Assembly (NCBI RefSeq): GCF_900188165.1
Contig: NZ_FZOS01000003.1
Span: forward strand, 168,696-232,695
DNA: 64,000 bases
Reading direction: 5' to 3'
Source of the DNA: Edaphosphingomonas laterariae
GTDB taxonomy: Bacteria; Pseudomonadota; Alphaproteobacteria; Sphingomonadales; Sphingomonadaceae
Made by a program: the position numbers and the translations under genes. Under the pieces are notes generated by a model that saw nothing but the letters and a program-made list of their open reading frames with translations, searched no databases and had not been told where the DNA came from. Positions 8,182 through 17,426 of this stretch are shown here, in pieces. Position 1 is the stretch's first letter, and every line of letters begins with the position of its first letter.

Positions 8182-9579
8182 TCACCCGCGCATGGCATCG
8201 CCCATGCGGCGGATGGCGGCGATCTTGGCGTGGAAGGGCGTCCAGTCGTCCGCCTGGTCGATGCGCGACCAGATCGCTTCCAGTTCGTCGATATGCATCG
8301 AGCAGGGCGCGGCATCCGACCAATAGGGATGATCGGTCGTCGCCACCTTGGGGAAGGCACCGAGCATCATGCCGAAGGCGGCGAAGCTGTCGTGACGGTA
8401 AAATTCGTCGGCGGGCGACGGACCGCGCCGCTTGCCGCCACGCCAGTCGAAGAAGAAGCGGTCGATGGTGACGCCGGTTTCGGTGAGGCCCCGCTCCATG
8501 GCTTCGAGCAATGCGTAATCGGACTCTTCGTCCAGCGGCGCGATGCCGAGGCGGGCGAAGGTCGCGTCGCGGAAAGCGGCTTCGTAGAGGGCCGGGAAGG
8601 TTTCGAGCGGCGGGGTGAGGGCCTCCGCCTCGGCGATTTGCCGCATCGCGACGGCAAGCTGCACGACATCCCAATGGATCGCCTGCGCCTGCCGGCCAAA
8701 GGCATAGAGGCCGTTTTCATCGAAATAGGCGGCGGTGAAGCCCGGTTCCCATCGGGGGGTGAAGCGCCACGGGCCGTAATCGAAGCTTTCGGCGGTGATC
8801 GCGATATTGTCGCTGTTGAGCACGCCGTGGACGAAGCCGGCGGCCATGTAGGAAGCGGCCAGTTTCGCCGTGCGCTCGACAGCGAGGGTGAGCAGGCGGA
8901 TTTCGGGCTGGTCGCCGGGTTCCTCGCCATAAAGTTCGCGCAGCGAATAATCGATCAGGCGGCGGAGCGCATCGGTCTCGCGGAAATAAGCGAGCCGCTG
9001 GAAGGTGCCGATGCGGATATGGCCGTGGCCGAGGCGTACGAGCACGGCCGAGCGCGTCGGCGATGGCTCATCATGGCGTTGCAATTGCTCGCCGGTTTCG
9101 ATCAGTGAAAAGCTTTTGGATGTGTTGACGCCCAATGCTTCGAGCATTTCGGTCGCCAGCACTTCGCGCACGCCGCCCTTCAGCGTCAGCCGGCCATCGC
9201 CGAAGCGGCTATAGGGCGTCTGGCCGGAGCCCTTGGTGCCGAGATCGAGCAGGCGGCCCGACGCATCGCGCATCTGGGCGAACAGGAAGCCACGGCCATC
9301 GCCGATATCGGGGTTGTAAACGCGAAACTGATGGCCGTGATAACGCAGCGCCAGCGGCGTCGCGAGATTATCGGGCAGCGGCTGGAAGCGGCCGAAATGG
9401 GCCAGCCACGCGGCATCGTCGAGATCGCCAAGGCCGATCGCGGCGGCCCAGCGATCGTTGCGGAAGCGCAGGCGGGTTTCGGGGAAATCCGCCGCGCCCA
9501 CGGGATCGTAGAAATCCGGGCCGAGCTTCAGGATGGCGGGATCGGGGCGATAGGGCGCGGGTTGCGGCAAAGCGGTCAT
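8182..9579 (-). CDS. selO: Protein adenylyltransferase SelO (YdiU/UPF0061 family)
   Basis: SelO proteins are kinase-like enzymes that transfer AMP, not phosphate, to hydroxyl side chains of proteins, with a redox role. The 465-residue product carries the family blocks LALRYHGHQFRVYNP, DLGTKGSGQTPYSRFGDGRL with the ATP-binding lysine, LKGGVREVLATEML, and FVHGVLNSDNIAI with the catalytic loop, then FDYGPWRF. It stops before the C-terminal selenocysteine/cysteine region of longer homologues and is on the short side. The ATG at 9579 (MTALPQPAPYRPD) is preferred over 9618, which would overlap the divergent hydrolase gene. Confidence 0.92.
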   Translation of the reverse strand: MTALPQPAPYRPDPAILKLGPDFYDPVGAADFPETRLRFRNDRWAAAIGLGDLDDAAWLAHFGRFQPLPDNLATPLALRYHGHQFRVYNPDIGDGRGFLFAQMRDASGRLLDLGTKGSGQTPYSRFGDGRLTLKGGVREVLATEMLEALGVNTSKSFSLIETGEQLQRHDEPSPTRSAVLVRLGHGHIRIGTFQRLAYFRETDALRRLIDYSLRELYGEEPGDQPEIRLLTLAVERTAKLAASYMAAGFVHGVLNSDNIAITAESFDYGPWRFTPRWEPGFTAAYFDENGLYAFGRQAQAIHWDVVQLAVAMRQIAEAEALTPPLETFPALYEAAFRDATFARLGIAPLDEESDYALLEAMERGLTETGVTIDRFFFDWRGGKRRGPSPADEFYRHDSFAAFGMMLGAFPKVATTDHPYWSDAAPCSMHIDELEAIWSRIDQADDWTPFHAKIAAIRRMGDAMRG

Positions 9580-9616
9580 ACGGCGATATGGGGGCGAGAC
9601 CCTTGGAGGCGCAAGC

Positions 9617-10486
9617 ATGGCGGAATGGAGCGAAGGCTATTGGTGGTCCAAGGATGGGCTGCGGCTCCATTATCGCGATTATGCCGGGGGCCATGACGGG
9701 CGGCCGCCGATCCTGTGCATCCCCGGCCTGACCCGCAATGCGCGCGATTTTGCGCCGGTGGCTGATCGGCTGGCGGGCGAATGGCGGCTGATCTGCGTCG
9801 ATCTGCGCGGCCGCGGCGACAGTGCCTATGCCAAGGATCCGATGACCTATGTGCCGCTGACCTATTTGCAGGATATCGAGGCGCTGTTCGAGGAGTTGAA
9901 GCTCGATCGCTTCATCGCGTTCGGCACGTCGCTTGGCGGGCTCCTGACCATGTTGATGACCGCGACCGGGCGCCAGCGGATCGCGGGCGCGCTGCTCAAC
10001 GATGTCGGCCCCGTGCTGGAGCCGGGCGGGATCGCGCGCATCCGCACTTATGTGGGCAAGCAGGCAAGCTGGCCGACCTGGCTGCATGCGGCGCGCGGCA
10101 TCCAGCAGGGCAATTTCGCCGTCTATCCCGATTATGACATCGAACAATGGCTGGCCATGGCCAAGCGGCTGTGCCGGCTGACCCCGGCGGGCCGGATCAC
10201 CTATGATTACGACATGAAGATCGCCGAGCCGTTCAAGCTGCCCGGGGGCGAAACCGGCATCGACATGTGGCCGGCGTTCGAGGGGTTGAGCGGGCGCCCC
10301 GTGACCCTGCTGCGCGGCCAGCATTCCGACGTGCTGAGCGCGGCCACTGCGCTGGAGATGGCGCGACGGGTGGATGGCCTCGATCTCGTCACGGTGCCCG
10401 GCATCGGCCATGCGCCGGTGCTGAACGAGCCTGAGAGCATCGCGGCCATTGATCGGCTGTTGGGCGAGGTGCTTGCAAAGGCCTGA
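9617..10486 (+). CDS. Alpha/beta-fold hydrolase
   Basis: A 289-residue cytoplasmic hydrolase. The oxyanion-hole region is LCIPGLTRNARDF, the nucleophile elbow is GTSLGG (around residue 105), the acid is probably the aspartate of GQHSDVL, and the histidine is in GIGHAPVLNEPES at the C terminus. These fit the 3-oxoadipate enol-lactonase / epoxide hydrolase-like group of small serine hydrolases. The substrate cannot be told. It starts 37 bases from the divergent selO start. A short hairpin (TTGGCG then CGCCAA, about 10488-10504) follows the stop. Confidence 0.8.
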   Translation: MAEWSEGYWWSKDGLRLHYRDYAGGHDGRPPILCIPGLTRNARDFAPVADRLAGEWRLICVDLRGRGDSAYAKDPMTYVPLTYLQDIEALFEELKLDRFIAFGTSLGGLLTMLMTATGRQRIAGALLNDVGPVLEPGGIARIRTYVGKQASWPTWLHAARGIQQGNFAVYPDYDIEQWLAMAKRLCRLTPAGRITYDYDMKIAEPFKLPGGETGIDMWPAFEGLSGRPVTLLRGQHSDVLSAATALEMARRVDGLDLVTVPGIGHAPVLNEPESIAAIDRLLGEVLAKA

Positions 10487-10578
10487 TTGGCGCTTTCCGC
10501 CAAGAATTGGTGAAAATCGCTCCGCCGACATGCGCTCATGCGGGTGCTTGGGCCAGCAAATGCGCGGCCGATGCGAAT

Positions 10579-10594
10579 TGGCACGGGGCCTGCA
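10579..10594 (+). promoter_or_regulatory. Candidate sigma-54 (-24/-12) promoter for the PspC-domain gene
   Basis: TGGCAC-GGGGC-CTGCA matches the sigma-54 consensus TGGCAC-N5-TTGCA except for one T. The invariant GG and GC dinucleotides are 10 bases apart, as required. It lies 52 bases upstream of the ATG of the PspC-domain gene, a family often controlled by sigma-54 with the PspF activator. No experimental proof. Confidence 0.55.
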
Positions 10595-10645
10595 ATGCGG
10601 AAACCATCATCGCGGATCGTTCCGCGCGCAGATGGAGTTCCGGTC

Positions 10646-10942
10646 ATGCATGCTTCCCCGTCCGTTCCCGCCCGCAAAGAAAGTCTGTTCGGCGTGTGTG
10701 CCGCGCTGGGTGAGGATTTCGGGTTCAACCCGCTCTATCTGCGGATCGGGCTGGGCGTGCTGATGCTGTGGAACCCGGTGGCGGTGGTCGCCGGCTATTT
10801 CGCGGTCGGCGTCGTCGCGCTGCTGACCCGCATCATCTTCCCCAACCCCAAGCTCGCGGCTGTTCCGGAGGCGGCTGCCGTTGCGCCGCCGATCCTGATC
10901 GCGCCGTCCGAAGAATCCATCGAGATGCCGCTGGCCGCGTGA
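10646..10942 (+). CDS. PspC-domain membrane protein
   Basis: A 98-residue protein: a short basic N terminus, the PspC block ESLFGVCAALGEDFGFNPLYLRIG, then two hydrophobic helices to RIIFPNPK, and an Ala/Pro-rich tail. PspC proteins are inner-membrane sensors of the phage-shock envelope stress response. The ATG at 10646 (MHASPSVPARKES) is chosen because a GGAG ribosome-binding site sits upstream and a sigma-54-type promoter lies before it; the 36 residues of upstream in-frame reading are low-complexity and would include the promoter. pspA, pspB and pspF are not nearby, so this is a stand-alone copy. Confidence 0.75.
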   Translation: MHASPSVPARKESLFGVCAALGEDFGFNPLYLRIGLGVLMLWNPVAVVAGYFAVGVVALLTRIIFPNPKLAAVPEAAAVAPPILIAPSEESIEMPLAA

Positions 10943-11010
10943 CGGGGCAGGAGCGCCCCGCGCGGTGGTGCGTTGGATATGGCGTAATGCGGGGGCGACG
11001 GAGACATGCC

Positions 11011-11313
11011 ATGCCCCGAGGCGACAAGGACAAATATACCGACAAGCAGAAGCGCAAGGCCGCGCATATCGAGGAAGGCTATGAAGCGCGCGGCGTGCCG
11101 GAAGACGAGGCCGCGCGCCGCGCCTGGGCGACGGTGAACAAGGAATCGGGCGGCGGCAATAAATCCGGTTCGGGGCGCGGCAAGCCCGATACTCATGTTT
11201 CCGCGCGCAGGGGCGGCGAGATCGGGGGACGGGCTTCGGCCAATCGCTCCGCCGCCGCGCGTTCGGCATCAGCCAGGAAAGGCTGGGAAACGCGCAGGCG
11301 CAAAGCGGGCTGA
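11011..11313 (+). CDS. Small basic hydrophilic protein, plasmid-stabilisation-annotated family
   Basis: A 100-residue protein very rich in Lys, Arg, Glu and Gly. It begins MPRGDKDKYTDKQKRKAAH, continues IEEGYEARGVPEDEAARRAW, and ends in a Gly/Ser/Arg-rich basic tail. Short proteins of this type are widespread in sphingomonads and rhizobia and are often labelled plasmid stabilisation protein without evidence. A GGAG site precedes the ATG at 11011. The charge pattern suggests an intrinsically disordered nucleic-acid-binding or stress protein, which is inference. Confidence 0.6.
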   Translation: MPRGDKDKYTDKQKRKAAHIEEGYEARGVPEDEAARRAWATVNKESGGGNKSGSGRGKPDTHVSARRGGEIGGRASANRSAAARSASARKGWETRRRKAG

Positions 11314-11338
11314 TGCCACTGCGTCAGCGGTTTTAGCG

Positions 11339-11392
11339 AGGCCCGGATCGATCAACCGTAAAGTCGATCGCCGGTCGGATCTATCCGGGCCT
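11339..11392. terminator. Inverted repeat between convergent genes, possible bidirectional terminator
   Basis: Ten-base perfect arms AGGCCCGGAT (11339-11348) and ATCCGGGCCT (11383-11392) flank a 34-base loop that itself contains CGATC/GATCG pairing. It lies between the ends of the small basic protein gene and acsA. No clear T-run follows, so the terminator role is only likely by position. Confidence 0.35.
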
Positions 11393-11412
11393 TGTGCGTT
11401 CGGTGGCTGGTA

Positions 11413-13353
11413 TCAGCCTACCCGGTTGGCGACGAGATCGTCGACGACCGACGGATCCGCCAGCGTGGACGTGTCGCCCAGCGAGGTGACATCGCCTTCG
11501 GCGATCTTGCGCAGGATGCGGCGCATGATCTTGCCCGAGCGCGTTTTGGGCAGGCCCGGCGCGAACTGGATGGCATCGGGCGTCGCGATCGGCCCGATTT
11601 CGGCGCGCACCCACTGCTTCAGTTCGTTGCGGAGCTCGTCGCTCGCCTCGCAATTCGCGTTGAGCGTGACATAGGCATAGATGCCCTGGCCCTTGATATC
11701 GTGGGGGAAGCCCACGACAGCGGCCTCGGCGACCTTGCCGTGCAGCACGAGCGCGCTTTCCACCTCGGCGGTGCCCATCCGGTGGCCGGAGACGTTGATG
11801 ACGTCATCAACGCGGCCGGTGATCCAGTAATAGCCGTCCTCATCGCGGCGGCAGCCGTCTCCGGTGAAATATTTGCCCGGATAGGTGGTGAAATAGGTCT
11901 GGAAGAAGCGCTGGTGATCGCCCCACACCGTCCGCATCTGGCCGGGCCATGAGCGGGCGATGACGAGATTGCCTTCGGTCGCGCCGTCGAGCACCTTGCC
12001 GTCCGCATCGACGAGCTGGGGTTCGATGCCGAAGAAGGGCTTGGTGGCCGATCCCGGCTTGAGATCGATGGCGCCGGGCAGCGGGGCGATCATCGCCGCG
12101 CCGGTTTCCGTCTGCCACCACGTATCGACGATGGGGCAGCGGCCTTCACCCACCACTTCATGATACCAGCGCCACGCTTCCGGGTTGATCGGTTCGCCGA
12201 CCGTGCCGAGAAGTTTCAGCGACTTGCGGCTGGTTTTGGTGACGAAATCATCGCCTTCCTTCATCAGCGCGCGGAGCGCCGTGGGGGCGGTGTAGAGGAT
12301 TTCGACCTGGTGGCGATCGGCGACTTCCCAGATGCGCGAGGCGTTGGGCCAGTTGGGCACGCCTTCGTACATCAGCGTCGTGGCGCCGTTGGCGAGCGGG
12401 CCATAGACGATATAGCTGTGGCCGGTGACCCAGCCGATATCGGCCGCGCACCAGTAGATCTGGCCCGGGCGATAATCGAAGATCATCTCGTGCGTGAGGC
12501 TGGCCCAGAGCAGATAGCCGCCCGACGTGTGGAGCACGCCCTTGGGCTTGCCGGTCGATCCGCTGGTGTAGAGGATGAACAGCGGGTCTTCCGCGCCCAT
12601 CGCTTCGGCCGGGCATTCATCGGCGACCATCGCCGCCATGTCGTGATACCAGACGTCGCGTCCGGGCTCCATGTCGATGCTGCCGCCGGTGGCCTGCACG
12701 ACGACGACCTTTTCGAGCGACGGGCAGAGTGGCGCCGCCTTGTCGACATTGGCCTTCAACGGCACCTTCTTGCCGCCGCGACGGCCTTCATCGGCGGTGA
12801 CGACGATCGTCGAATCGCAATCCTGGATGCGGCCGGCCAGCGCATCGGGCGAAAAGCCGCCGAACACGACCGAGTGAACCGCGCCGATGCGCGCGCAGGC
12901 GAGCAGCGCGAACGCGGCCTCCGGGATCATCGGCATGTAGATGGTGATGCGATCGCCCTTCTTGGCGCCCGCCGCCTTCAACACATTGGCGAAACGGCAC
13001 ACTTCCTTGTGCAGTTCGGCATAGGTGTAGCGGCGCGGTTCTTCCGACGGCTCATCCGGTTCCCAGATGATCGCTGTCTGATCGCCACGCGTGGCGAGAT
13101 GGCGATCGGTGCAGTTGGCCGCGACGTTGAGCTTGCCGTCGGCGAACCAGGAGATGTGGAAATCCTTTTCGTCGAAGGACCAGTCGCCCGCGATTTCGGG
13201 GCGCTTGATCCAATCGAGTCGCTTGGCCTGTTCAAGCCAGAAGCTGCCCGGATCGGCCAGCGAACGGCCGTGAAGCTGGGCATAACGCTGCGCATCGACC
13301 TTGGCCTTTGCCTTCCATTCCGCAGGGACGGGATAGATCGCCGGATCGGTCAC
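11413..13353 (-). CDS. acsA: Acetyl-CoA synthetase
   Basis: Makes acetyl-CoA from acetate, ATP and CoA. The 646-residue length is standard. Motifs: the P-loop [29 protein letters not shown], the hinge region [20 protein letters not shown] and the C-terminal [13 protein letters not shown], whose lysine is the usual acetylation control site. A GTG start at 13353 ([13 protein letters not shown] follows) is chosen because AGGAG lies 8 bases upstream; an ATG inside that leader is out of frame and stops at once. A sodium symporter-family gene lies 70 bases upstream on the same strand. Confidence 0.93.
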   Translation of the reverse strand: MTDPAIYPVPAEWKAKAKVDAQRYAQLHGRSLADPGSFWLEQAKRLDWIKRPEIAGDWSFDEKDFHISWFADGKLNVAANCTDRHLATRGDQTAIIWEPDEPSEEPRRYTYAELHKEVCRFANVLKAAGAKKGDRITIYMPMIPEAAFALLACARIGAVHSVVFGGFSPDALAGRIQDCDSTIVVTADEGRRGGKKVPLKANVDKAAPLCPSLEKVVVVQATGGSIDMEPGRDVWYHDMAAMVADECPAEAMGAEDPLFILYTSGSTGKPKGVLHTSGGYLLWASLTHEMIFDYRPGQIYWCAADIGWVTGHSYIVYGPLANGATTLMYEGVPNWPNASRIWEVADRHQVEILYTAPTALRALMKEGDDFVTKTSRKSLKLLGTVGEPINPEAWRWYHEVVGEGRCPIVDTWWQTETGAAMIAPLPGAIDLKPGSATKPFFGIEPQLVDADGKVLDGATEGNLVIARSWPGQMRTVWGDHQRFFQTYFTTYPGKYFTGDGCRRDEDGYYWITGRVDDVINVSGHRMGTAEVESALVLHGKVAEAAVVGFPHDIKGQGIYAYVTLNANCEASDELRNELKQWVRAEIGPIATPDAIQFAPGLPKTRSGKIMRRILRKIAEGDVTSLGDTSTLADPSVVDDLVANRVG

Positions 13354-13423
13354 TCGGGCATTCTCCTGATATATGTTCGGGCCGCTACTTAAGGGTTGGG
13401 CGGCGTGGGTTGAAGCCAAATCA

Positions 13424-14401
13424 TCAGCCGTCCGCATCGTCCGTTTGGGCGGCATAGTGCCGCGCGATCCACGCGCAGGCCATCAACTGGAACTGGTGGA
13501 AGAGCAGGATCGGCATGAGAATGAGGCCGACATCGGCCGGCGCGAACAGCACGCGCGCCATCGGCACGCCCTGCACAATCGATTTCTTGGTGCCGCAGAA
13601 CATGATCGCGATTTCGTCCGCCCGCGAAAAACCGAGGAGGCGGGCGGCGCCGCGCGTGAAAAGCAGGGCGATGGCGAGCACGACGAGGCAGAGAATGACG
13701 AGCGTGCCGAGCACGGGCAGCGGGAGCTGGCGCCAAATCCCTTCGATCACGGCGGCGGAAAAGGCGCTGTAGACCGCGAGCAGAATGGCGCTGCGATCGC
13801 TGAGGCCGATCAGCTGGCGGTGGCGCTTCACCCATTCGCCGATCCACGGCCGGGCGAGGTGCCCGGCGACGAAGGGGACGAAGAGGATGAGCAGGATGCG
13901 GCCGATGCCCGCCGTATCGACATCGCCGCCATGGGCATCGGCGAGCAGGCCGACGAGCGGCGGCGTGAGGAAGATGCCGAGCAGTTGCGAGGCCGACGAA
14001 GCGGCGATGGCGGCGGCGACATTGCCACGGGCCAGCGAGGTGAAGGCGATCGCGGACTGCACCGTCCCCGGCAGCGCGGCCATGAACAGCATGCCCGTCC
14101 ATAATTGCGTGGGCAGCAGGCCCGGCGCGAGCCAGCGGATCGCCAGGATGAGCAGCGGGAACATCAGGAAGGTGGAGCCGAGGATGACGGCGTGAAGCCG
14201 CCAATGGCCGAGCGCTTCGATGATCGCTTCGCGCGGGAGCTTCGCGCCGTGGAAGAAAAAGAGCATGACGATGGCGGCGGTGGCCAGGGCATCGACGATG
14301 CCGGCAAAGGCGCCTTGCGCGGGCATCAGGCTGGCGAGCGCCACCGTGGCCAGCAGGGTGAAGATGAAGGTGTCTGGAATCAGCCGGCGCCACATGGGCA
14401 A
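13424..14401 (-). CDS. Bile acid:sodium symporter (BASS) family transporter
   Basis: A 325-residue protein with about ten hydrophobic helices, starting [17 protein letters not shown]. Family blocks are [38 protein letters not shown] and [20 protein letters not shown]; this is the YfeH-like (SBF-like) branch of the BASS family rather than the animal bile-acid carriers. The substrate is unknown; YfeH-type members are sometimes linked to organic acids. It is upstream of acsA on the same strand. Given the steroid cluster 12 kb away a steroid acid substrate is tempting, but nothing in the sequence shows it. Confidence 0.82.
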   Translation of the reverse strand: MPMWRRLIPDTFIFTLLATVALASLMPAQGAFAGIVDALATAAIVMLFFFHGAKLPREAIIEALGHWRLHAVILGSTFLMFPLLILAIRWLAPGLLPTQLWTGMLFMAALPGTVQSAIAFTSLARGNVAAAIAASSASQLLGIFLTPPLVGLLADAHGGDVDTAGIGRILLILFVPFVAGHLARPWIGEWVKRHRQLIGLSDRSAILLAVYSAFSAAVIEGIWRQLPLPVLGTLVILCLVVLAIALLFTRGAARLLGFSRADEIAIMFCGTKKSIVQGVPMARVLFAPADVGLILMPILLFHQFQLMACAWIARHYAAQTDDADG

Positions 14402-14405
14402 GGGC

Positions 14406-14483
14406 TTAGGCCAGTCGCTCGATGAAAGCCAAGTCGCTGAAATGGCGTCCGGTGAGCGGGCAGGCGCCGCCGCCGCCGATCAT
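14406..14483 (-). CDS. Possible 25-residue small protein
   Basis: ATG at 14483 overlaps the stop of the upstream methyltransferase gene as ATGA, and the TAA at 14406 lies 4 bases before the start of the symporter gene. The peptide MIGGGGACPLTGRHFSDLAF, ending IERLA, is not a recognised family. The tight packing is what supports it; it could equally be spacer sequence. Comparison with related genomes for conservation of the peptide would decide. Confidence 0.3.
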   Translation of the reverse strand: MIGGGGACPLTGRHFSDLAFIERLA

Positions 14484-15373
14484 GGCTGCGACGGCCCCTT
14501 GAGCGGCACCGGCTTCAGCGCGTCGGCCAGCGAGGCCTGGCCGCTGCCGCGCCGGGCGGGCTGGGGCTGATCGGGGCCGGGCGACCACGCGGTGAGGTGG
14601 ACGATTTCCACGGTTTCGGTGACGCGGCCATCGGCATCGGCCAGCGCTGCGAAGGCATCGAACAGATGCGGCAGATGCGCGCGGGTGAGCGGCGCGGCGG
14701 CGCGCTGGCGCAGGATGTTGGTGGCGCCCATGCCGCGCAGATCCGAAATCAGACGCAGGGGATCGCCATAGCGGATCTGCGCGTGATCGATATCGGCGAC
14801 AGGCAGGGCAAAGCCCGCGCGGGCAAGGAGATCGCCGGCGGCGCGAACGTCGATCTGCGGGTGGATGCGGGCGGCGACGCCACGGCCGGCGGCTTCGTCC
14901 GCCGCCATCAGCACGCTGCGCAGGCGCGGCAGCGAGCCCGCGCCGAAGAAAGCGCCGAGGAACAACCCGTCGGGCCGCAGCGCGAGGCGGATGAGCGCGA
15001 GCGCGCCGGGCAGATCGTTCACGGTATCGAGCGCGCCGGCCGAGACGATGAGATCGAAGCTGCCATCGGCGAAGGGCAACCGATCCTCGTCGCACTGGAT
15101 GCCGCCCGCCGCGCGGGCGAAGGCGAAGCCCGCATCGGCCGCGACGACGGGGATGCCGCGCTGCCGGAGGGCCGCCGCCAGCGCGCCATCGGCGGTGCCG
15201 AGATCGAGCGCGCGGGTGAACTGGCGCTTCACCGAATCGAGCCGGTCGACAATATCTTCCACCATGCGATCGCGCAGGAAGGCGTGATCGGCAAAGGCGC
15301 GCGCGGCGCGATCCCGCCGCAGGCGACGAACGCGGCGATCGAAGATTTCGGCGAGATCGGGTGGCTGCTGCAT
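14480..15373 (-). CDS. SAM-dependent methyltransferase-fold protein, BioC/NDUFAF5-like
   Basis: A 297-residue class I methyltransferase-fold protein. The SAM motif is ALDLGTADGALAAALRQRG, followed by VSAGALDTVNDLPGAL and the segment IRYGDPLRLISDLRGMGATN, which is typical of the BioC/NDUFAF5 group. NDUFAF5 relatives act on respiratory complex I assembly in mitochondria; BioC methylates malonyl-ACP. No biotin genes are near, so the NDUFAF5-like role is favoured. The ATG at 15373 faces the comF start across 44 bases. Confidence 0.75.
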   Translation of the reverse strand: MQQPPDLAEIFDRRVRRLRRDRAARAFADHAFLRDRMVEDIVDRLDSVKRQFTRALDLGTADGALAAALRQRGIPVVAADAGFAFARAAGGIQCDEDRLPFADGSFDLIVSAGALDTVNDLPGALALIRLALRPDGLFLGAFFGAGSLPRLRSVLMAADEAAGRGVAARIHPQIDVRAAGDLLARAGFALPVADIDHAQIRYGDPLRLISDLRGMGATNILRQRAAAPLTRAHLPHLFDAFAALADADGRVTETVEIVHLTAWSPGPDQPQPARRGSGQASLADALKPVPLKGPSQP

Positions 15374-15417
15374 CGCCGGGCTTGTGCGCCCGCGCGGCGG
15401 CTGGAACAAGGGGCGAC

Positions 15418-16179
15418 ATGAGGGGGATCGTCGCATCGGCGAAAGCGGCGGCGTCGCGCGTCGTTGCGCTGGCGCTGCCGCCGCGTTGCCCGGGGTGCGG
15501 CGCGGTAACGCCCGACGATCATCGTTTCTGCCTGATCTGCTGGCAAAGCCTGGATTTTCTGGGCGATGACGGTTGCGCGCGGTGCGGCATTCCGCTTGCG
15601 ATGGCGCCGGCGGGCACGATCTGCGGTGGATGTCTTGCCGATCCACCGGCGCTGGACGGCGCGCGCGCCGTGGTGGGTTATGGCCCGATTGCGCGCCATG
15701 TGGTGATGCGGCTCAAATATGGTGGCCGCCCGGGCCATGCCGAAACCATCGGACGATTGATGGGCCGGCTGGTGCGCGAGGAGGACGCGGTGCTGATCCC
15801 CGTGCCGCTGCATCGCTGGCGGATCTGGCGACGCGGTTACAACCAGTCCGCGCTGATCGCGCGCGTTCTGGCGCGGCAATCGGGGCTGCCGGTGGAGGTG
15901 GATCTGGTGAGGCGTACGCGCGCAACCCCGGTGTTGCGCGGGCTCGGCCGGCAGGCGCGGGGCCGGGCCGTGCGCGGCGCTTTCGCTGTCGATCCGGCCA
16001 TGCGCGAACGGGTGAAGGGGCGATCGGTGCTACTGGTCGACGATGTTCACACCACCGGGGCGACGGCCAATGCCTGCGCGCGGGCGTTGAAGCGGGCAGG
16101 CGCCGCCGAAGTGCGCCTGATCAGCTGGGCGCGCGTGTCGCTGGAAGGGGATGGCGACGGCGCCGATGTTGACAATTGA
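15418..16179 (+). CDS. comF: ComF family phosphoribosyltransferase-like protein
   Basis: A 253-residue protein: an N-terminal zinc finger (CPGCGAVTPDDHRFCLICW, then CARCG and CGGC) and a C-terminal phosphoribosyltransferase fold with the PRPP loop LLVDDVHTTGATANACARAL. ALIPVPLHR-like (VLIPVPLHRWRIWRRGYNQS) and RTRATPVLRGLGRQAR are standard ComF blocks. ComF is needed for inward passage of single-stranded DNA in competence and for some DNA repair; in alphaproteobacteria it often lies next to grxC and the methyltransferase as here. The start follows AAGGGG. Confidence 0.88.
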   Translation: MRGIVASAKAAASRVVALALPPRCPGCGAVTPDDHRFCLICWQSLDFLGDDGCARCGIPLAMAPAGTICGGCLADPPALDGARAVVGYGPIARHVVMRLKYGGRPGHAETIGRLMGRLVREEDAVLIPVPLHRWRIWRRGYNQSALIARVLARQSGLPVEVDLVRRTRATPVLRGLGRQARGRAVRGAFAVDPAMRERVKGRSVLLVDDVHTTGATANACARALKRAGAAEVRLISWARVSLEGDGDGADVDN

Positions 16180-16233
16180 GGGGGCGGACCACAGGTTTTC
16201 GGTCAAATCCAAAACAGGAAGTAGCAGGCGCTG

Positions 16234-16491
16234 ATGCCCAAGATCGAAATTTATACCAAGTTTCTCTGCCCTTATTGCGTGCGCGCCAAGAAGCTGCTGG
16301 GCGACAAGGGCGTGACGTTCGAGGAATATGACATCACCATGGGCGGGCCAAAGCGCGCCGAAATGCTGGAACGCGCGAACGGCGGCACCACGGTCCCCCA
16401 GATTTTCATCAACGGCCAGCATGTCGGCGGATCGGATGATCTGCATGCGCTGGATCGCGCCGGCAAGCTGGACGCGTTGCTGGCGGCGTGA
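16234..16491 (+). CDS. grxC: Glutaredoxin 3
   Basis: An 85-residue dithiol glutaredoxin. The redox motif CPYC is at residues 11-14, the cis-proline turn is in TTVPQIFINGQHVGG, and GGSDDLHALDRAGKLD closes the fold. It uses glutathione to reduce protein disulfides and ribonucleotide reductase. Its stop overlaps the GTG start of the nitrilase-family gene, so the two are translated together, which fits a glutathione-related job for the neighbour. Confidence 0.95.
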   Translation: MPKIEIYTKFLCPYCVRAKKLLGDKGVTFEEYDITMGGPKRAEMLERANGGTTVPQIFINGQHVGGSDDLHALDRAGKLDALLAA

Positions 16492-17321
16492 CGATGCGCG
16501 CCGCCCTGTTCCAGAGCTGCACGGGCATCGACCCGCAGGCGAACGCGGCCGCGCTGGTGGCGGCGATCGAGCAGGCCAGGGCCGGCGGCGCGGACATGAT
16601 CTTCACGCCCGAAATGAGCGGCCTTCTGGACCGCGACCGGGCGCGCGCAGCCGACCATCTGGCCGACGAGGCGCATGATCCGGTGCTGGCCAGCGTGCGC
16701 GAGGCGGCGGTGAAGGCCGGCATCTGGGTGCATCTGGGGTCGCTGGCGCTGGCTGGCGAGCGGCGCGACGGCCGGCTCGTCAATCGCGCCTTCCTGATCG
16801 ACGCTGCCGGTGCGATTCGCGCGCGTTACGACAAGATGCACTTGTTCGACGTCGATCTGCCCACCGGCGAAAGCTGGCGCGAATCGGCGGCCTATGCGCC
16901 GGGCAATCAGGCGGTGGTGGTCGATACGCCCTGGGGGCGAATGGGCCTGGCCATCTGTTACGATCTGCGCTTCCCCGATCTGTTCCGCACGCTGAGCGAT
17001 GCTGGCGCGACCATATTGTCGGTGCCTGCGGCCTTTACCGTGCCGACCGGGCGGGCACACTGGCATGTACTTTTGCGTGCCCGCGCGATCGAGGCGGGGG
17101 CCTTCGTGATCGCCGCCGCGCAGGCCGGCGCGCATGAGGACGGGCGCGCCACTTATGGCCATTCGCTGGCGATCGACCCCTGGGGCGATGTGCTGCTGGA
17201 CATGCAGGGCGAAAATGGCGTCGGTTTCGCCGATCTCGACCTGAAGCGGCTTGCCGATGTGCGGGCGCGCATCCCGGTTTTGAGCCATCGCCGGCCGATT
17301 CCCGCCGTCACCATCGCCTGA
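16488..17321 (+). CDS. Carbon-nitrogen hydrolase (Nit1/Nit2-like amidase)
   Basis: A 277-residue nitrilase-superfamily enzyme. The Glu-Lys-Cys triad is visible: E in IFTPEMSG, K in RYDKMHLFD and C in AICYDLRFPD. The LFD/LRFPDLFR signatures place it in the Nit branch, whose members hydrolyse deaminated glutathione or omega-amides. The neighbouring grxC, overlapped by 4 bases (GTGA at 16488), supports a glutathione-repair role. An ATG two codons downstream (16494) is an equally good start. Confidence 0.85.
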   Translation: MTMRAALFQSCTGIDPQANAAALVAAIEQARAGGADMIFTPEMSGLLDRDRARAADHLADEAHDPVLASVREAAVKAGIWVHLGSLALAGERRDGRLVNRAFLIDAAGAIRARYDKMHLFDVDLPTGESWRESAAYAPGNQAVVVDTPWGRMGLAICYDLRFPDLFRTLSDAGATILSVPAAFTVPTGRAHWHVLLRARAIEAGAFVIAAAQAGAHEDGRATYGHSLAIDPWGDVLLDMQGENGVGFADLDLKRLADVRARIPVLSHRRPIPAVTIA

Positions 17322-17426
17322 TTGCACCGAAGTCGTGGCATGATCTGCGCTTTGCGTAAAATCAGCCCGCTTTTCTCTCGCGTCCTGCCGGCCTAAGAGC
17401 TCTGCAGCATATCGACAGGAGAGATT

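Noticed and set aside
6763..9108. Very long open frame on the plus strand opposite astD and selO
   Set aside because: Its translation is Arg/Gly/Asp-rich without any family motif, and it is fully antisense to two clear genes; it is a product of high G+C content at third positions.
13424..14401. Reading the symporter-family gene as a steroid or bile acid importer
   Set aside because: The YfeH-like branch of the family has no known bile acid specificity and the gene is next to acsA, 12 kb from the steroid cluster; the family name alone is not evidence.
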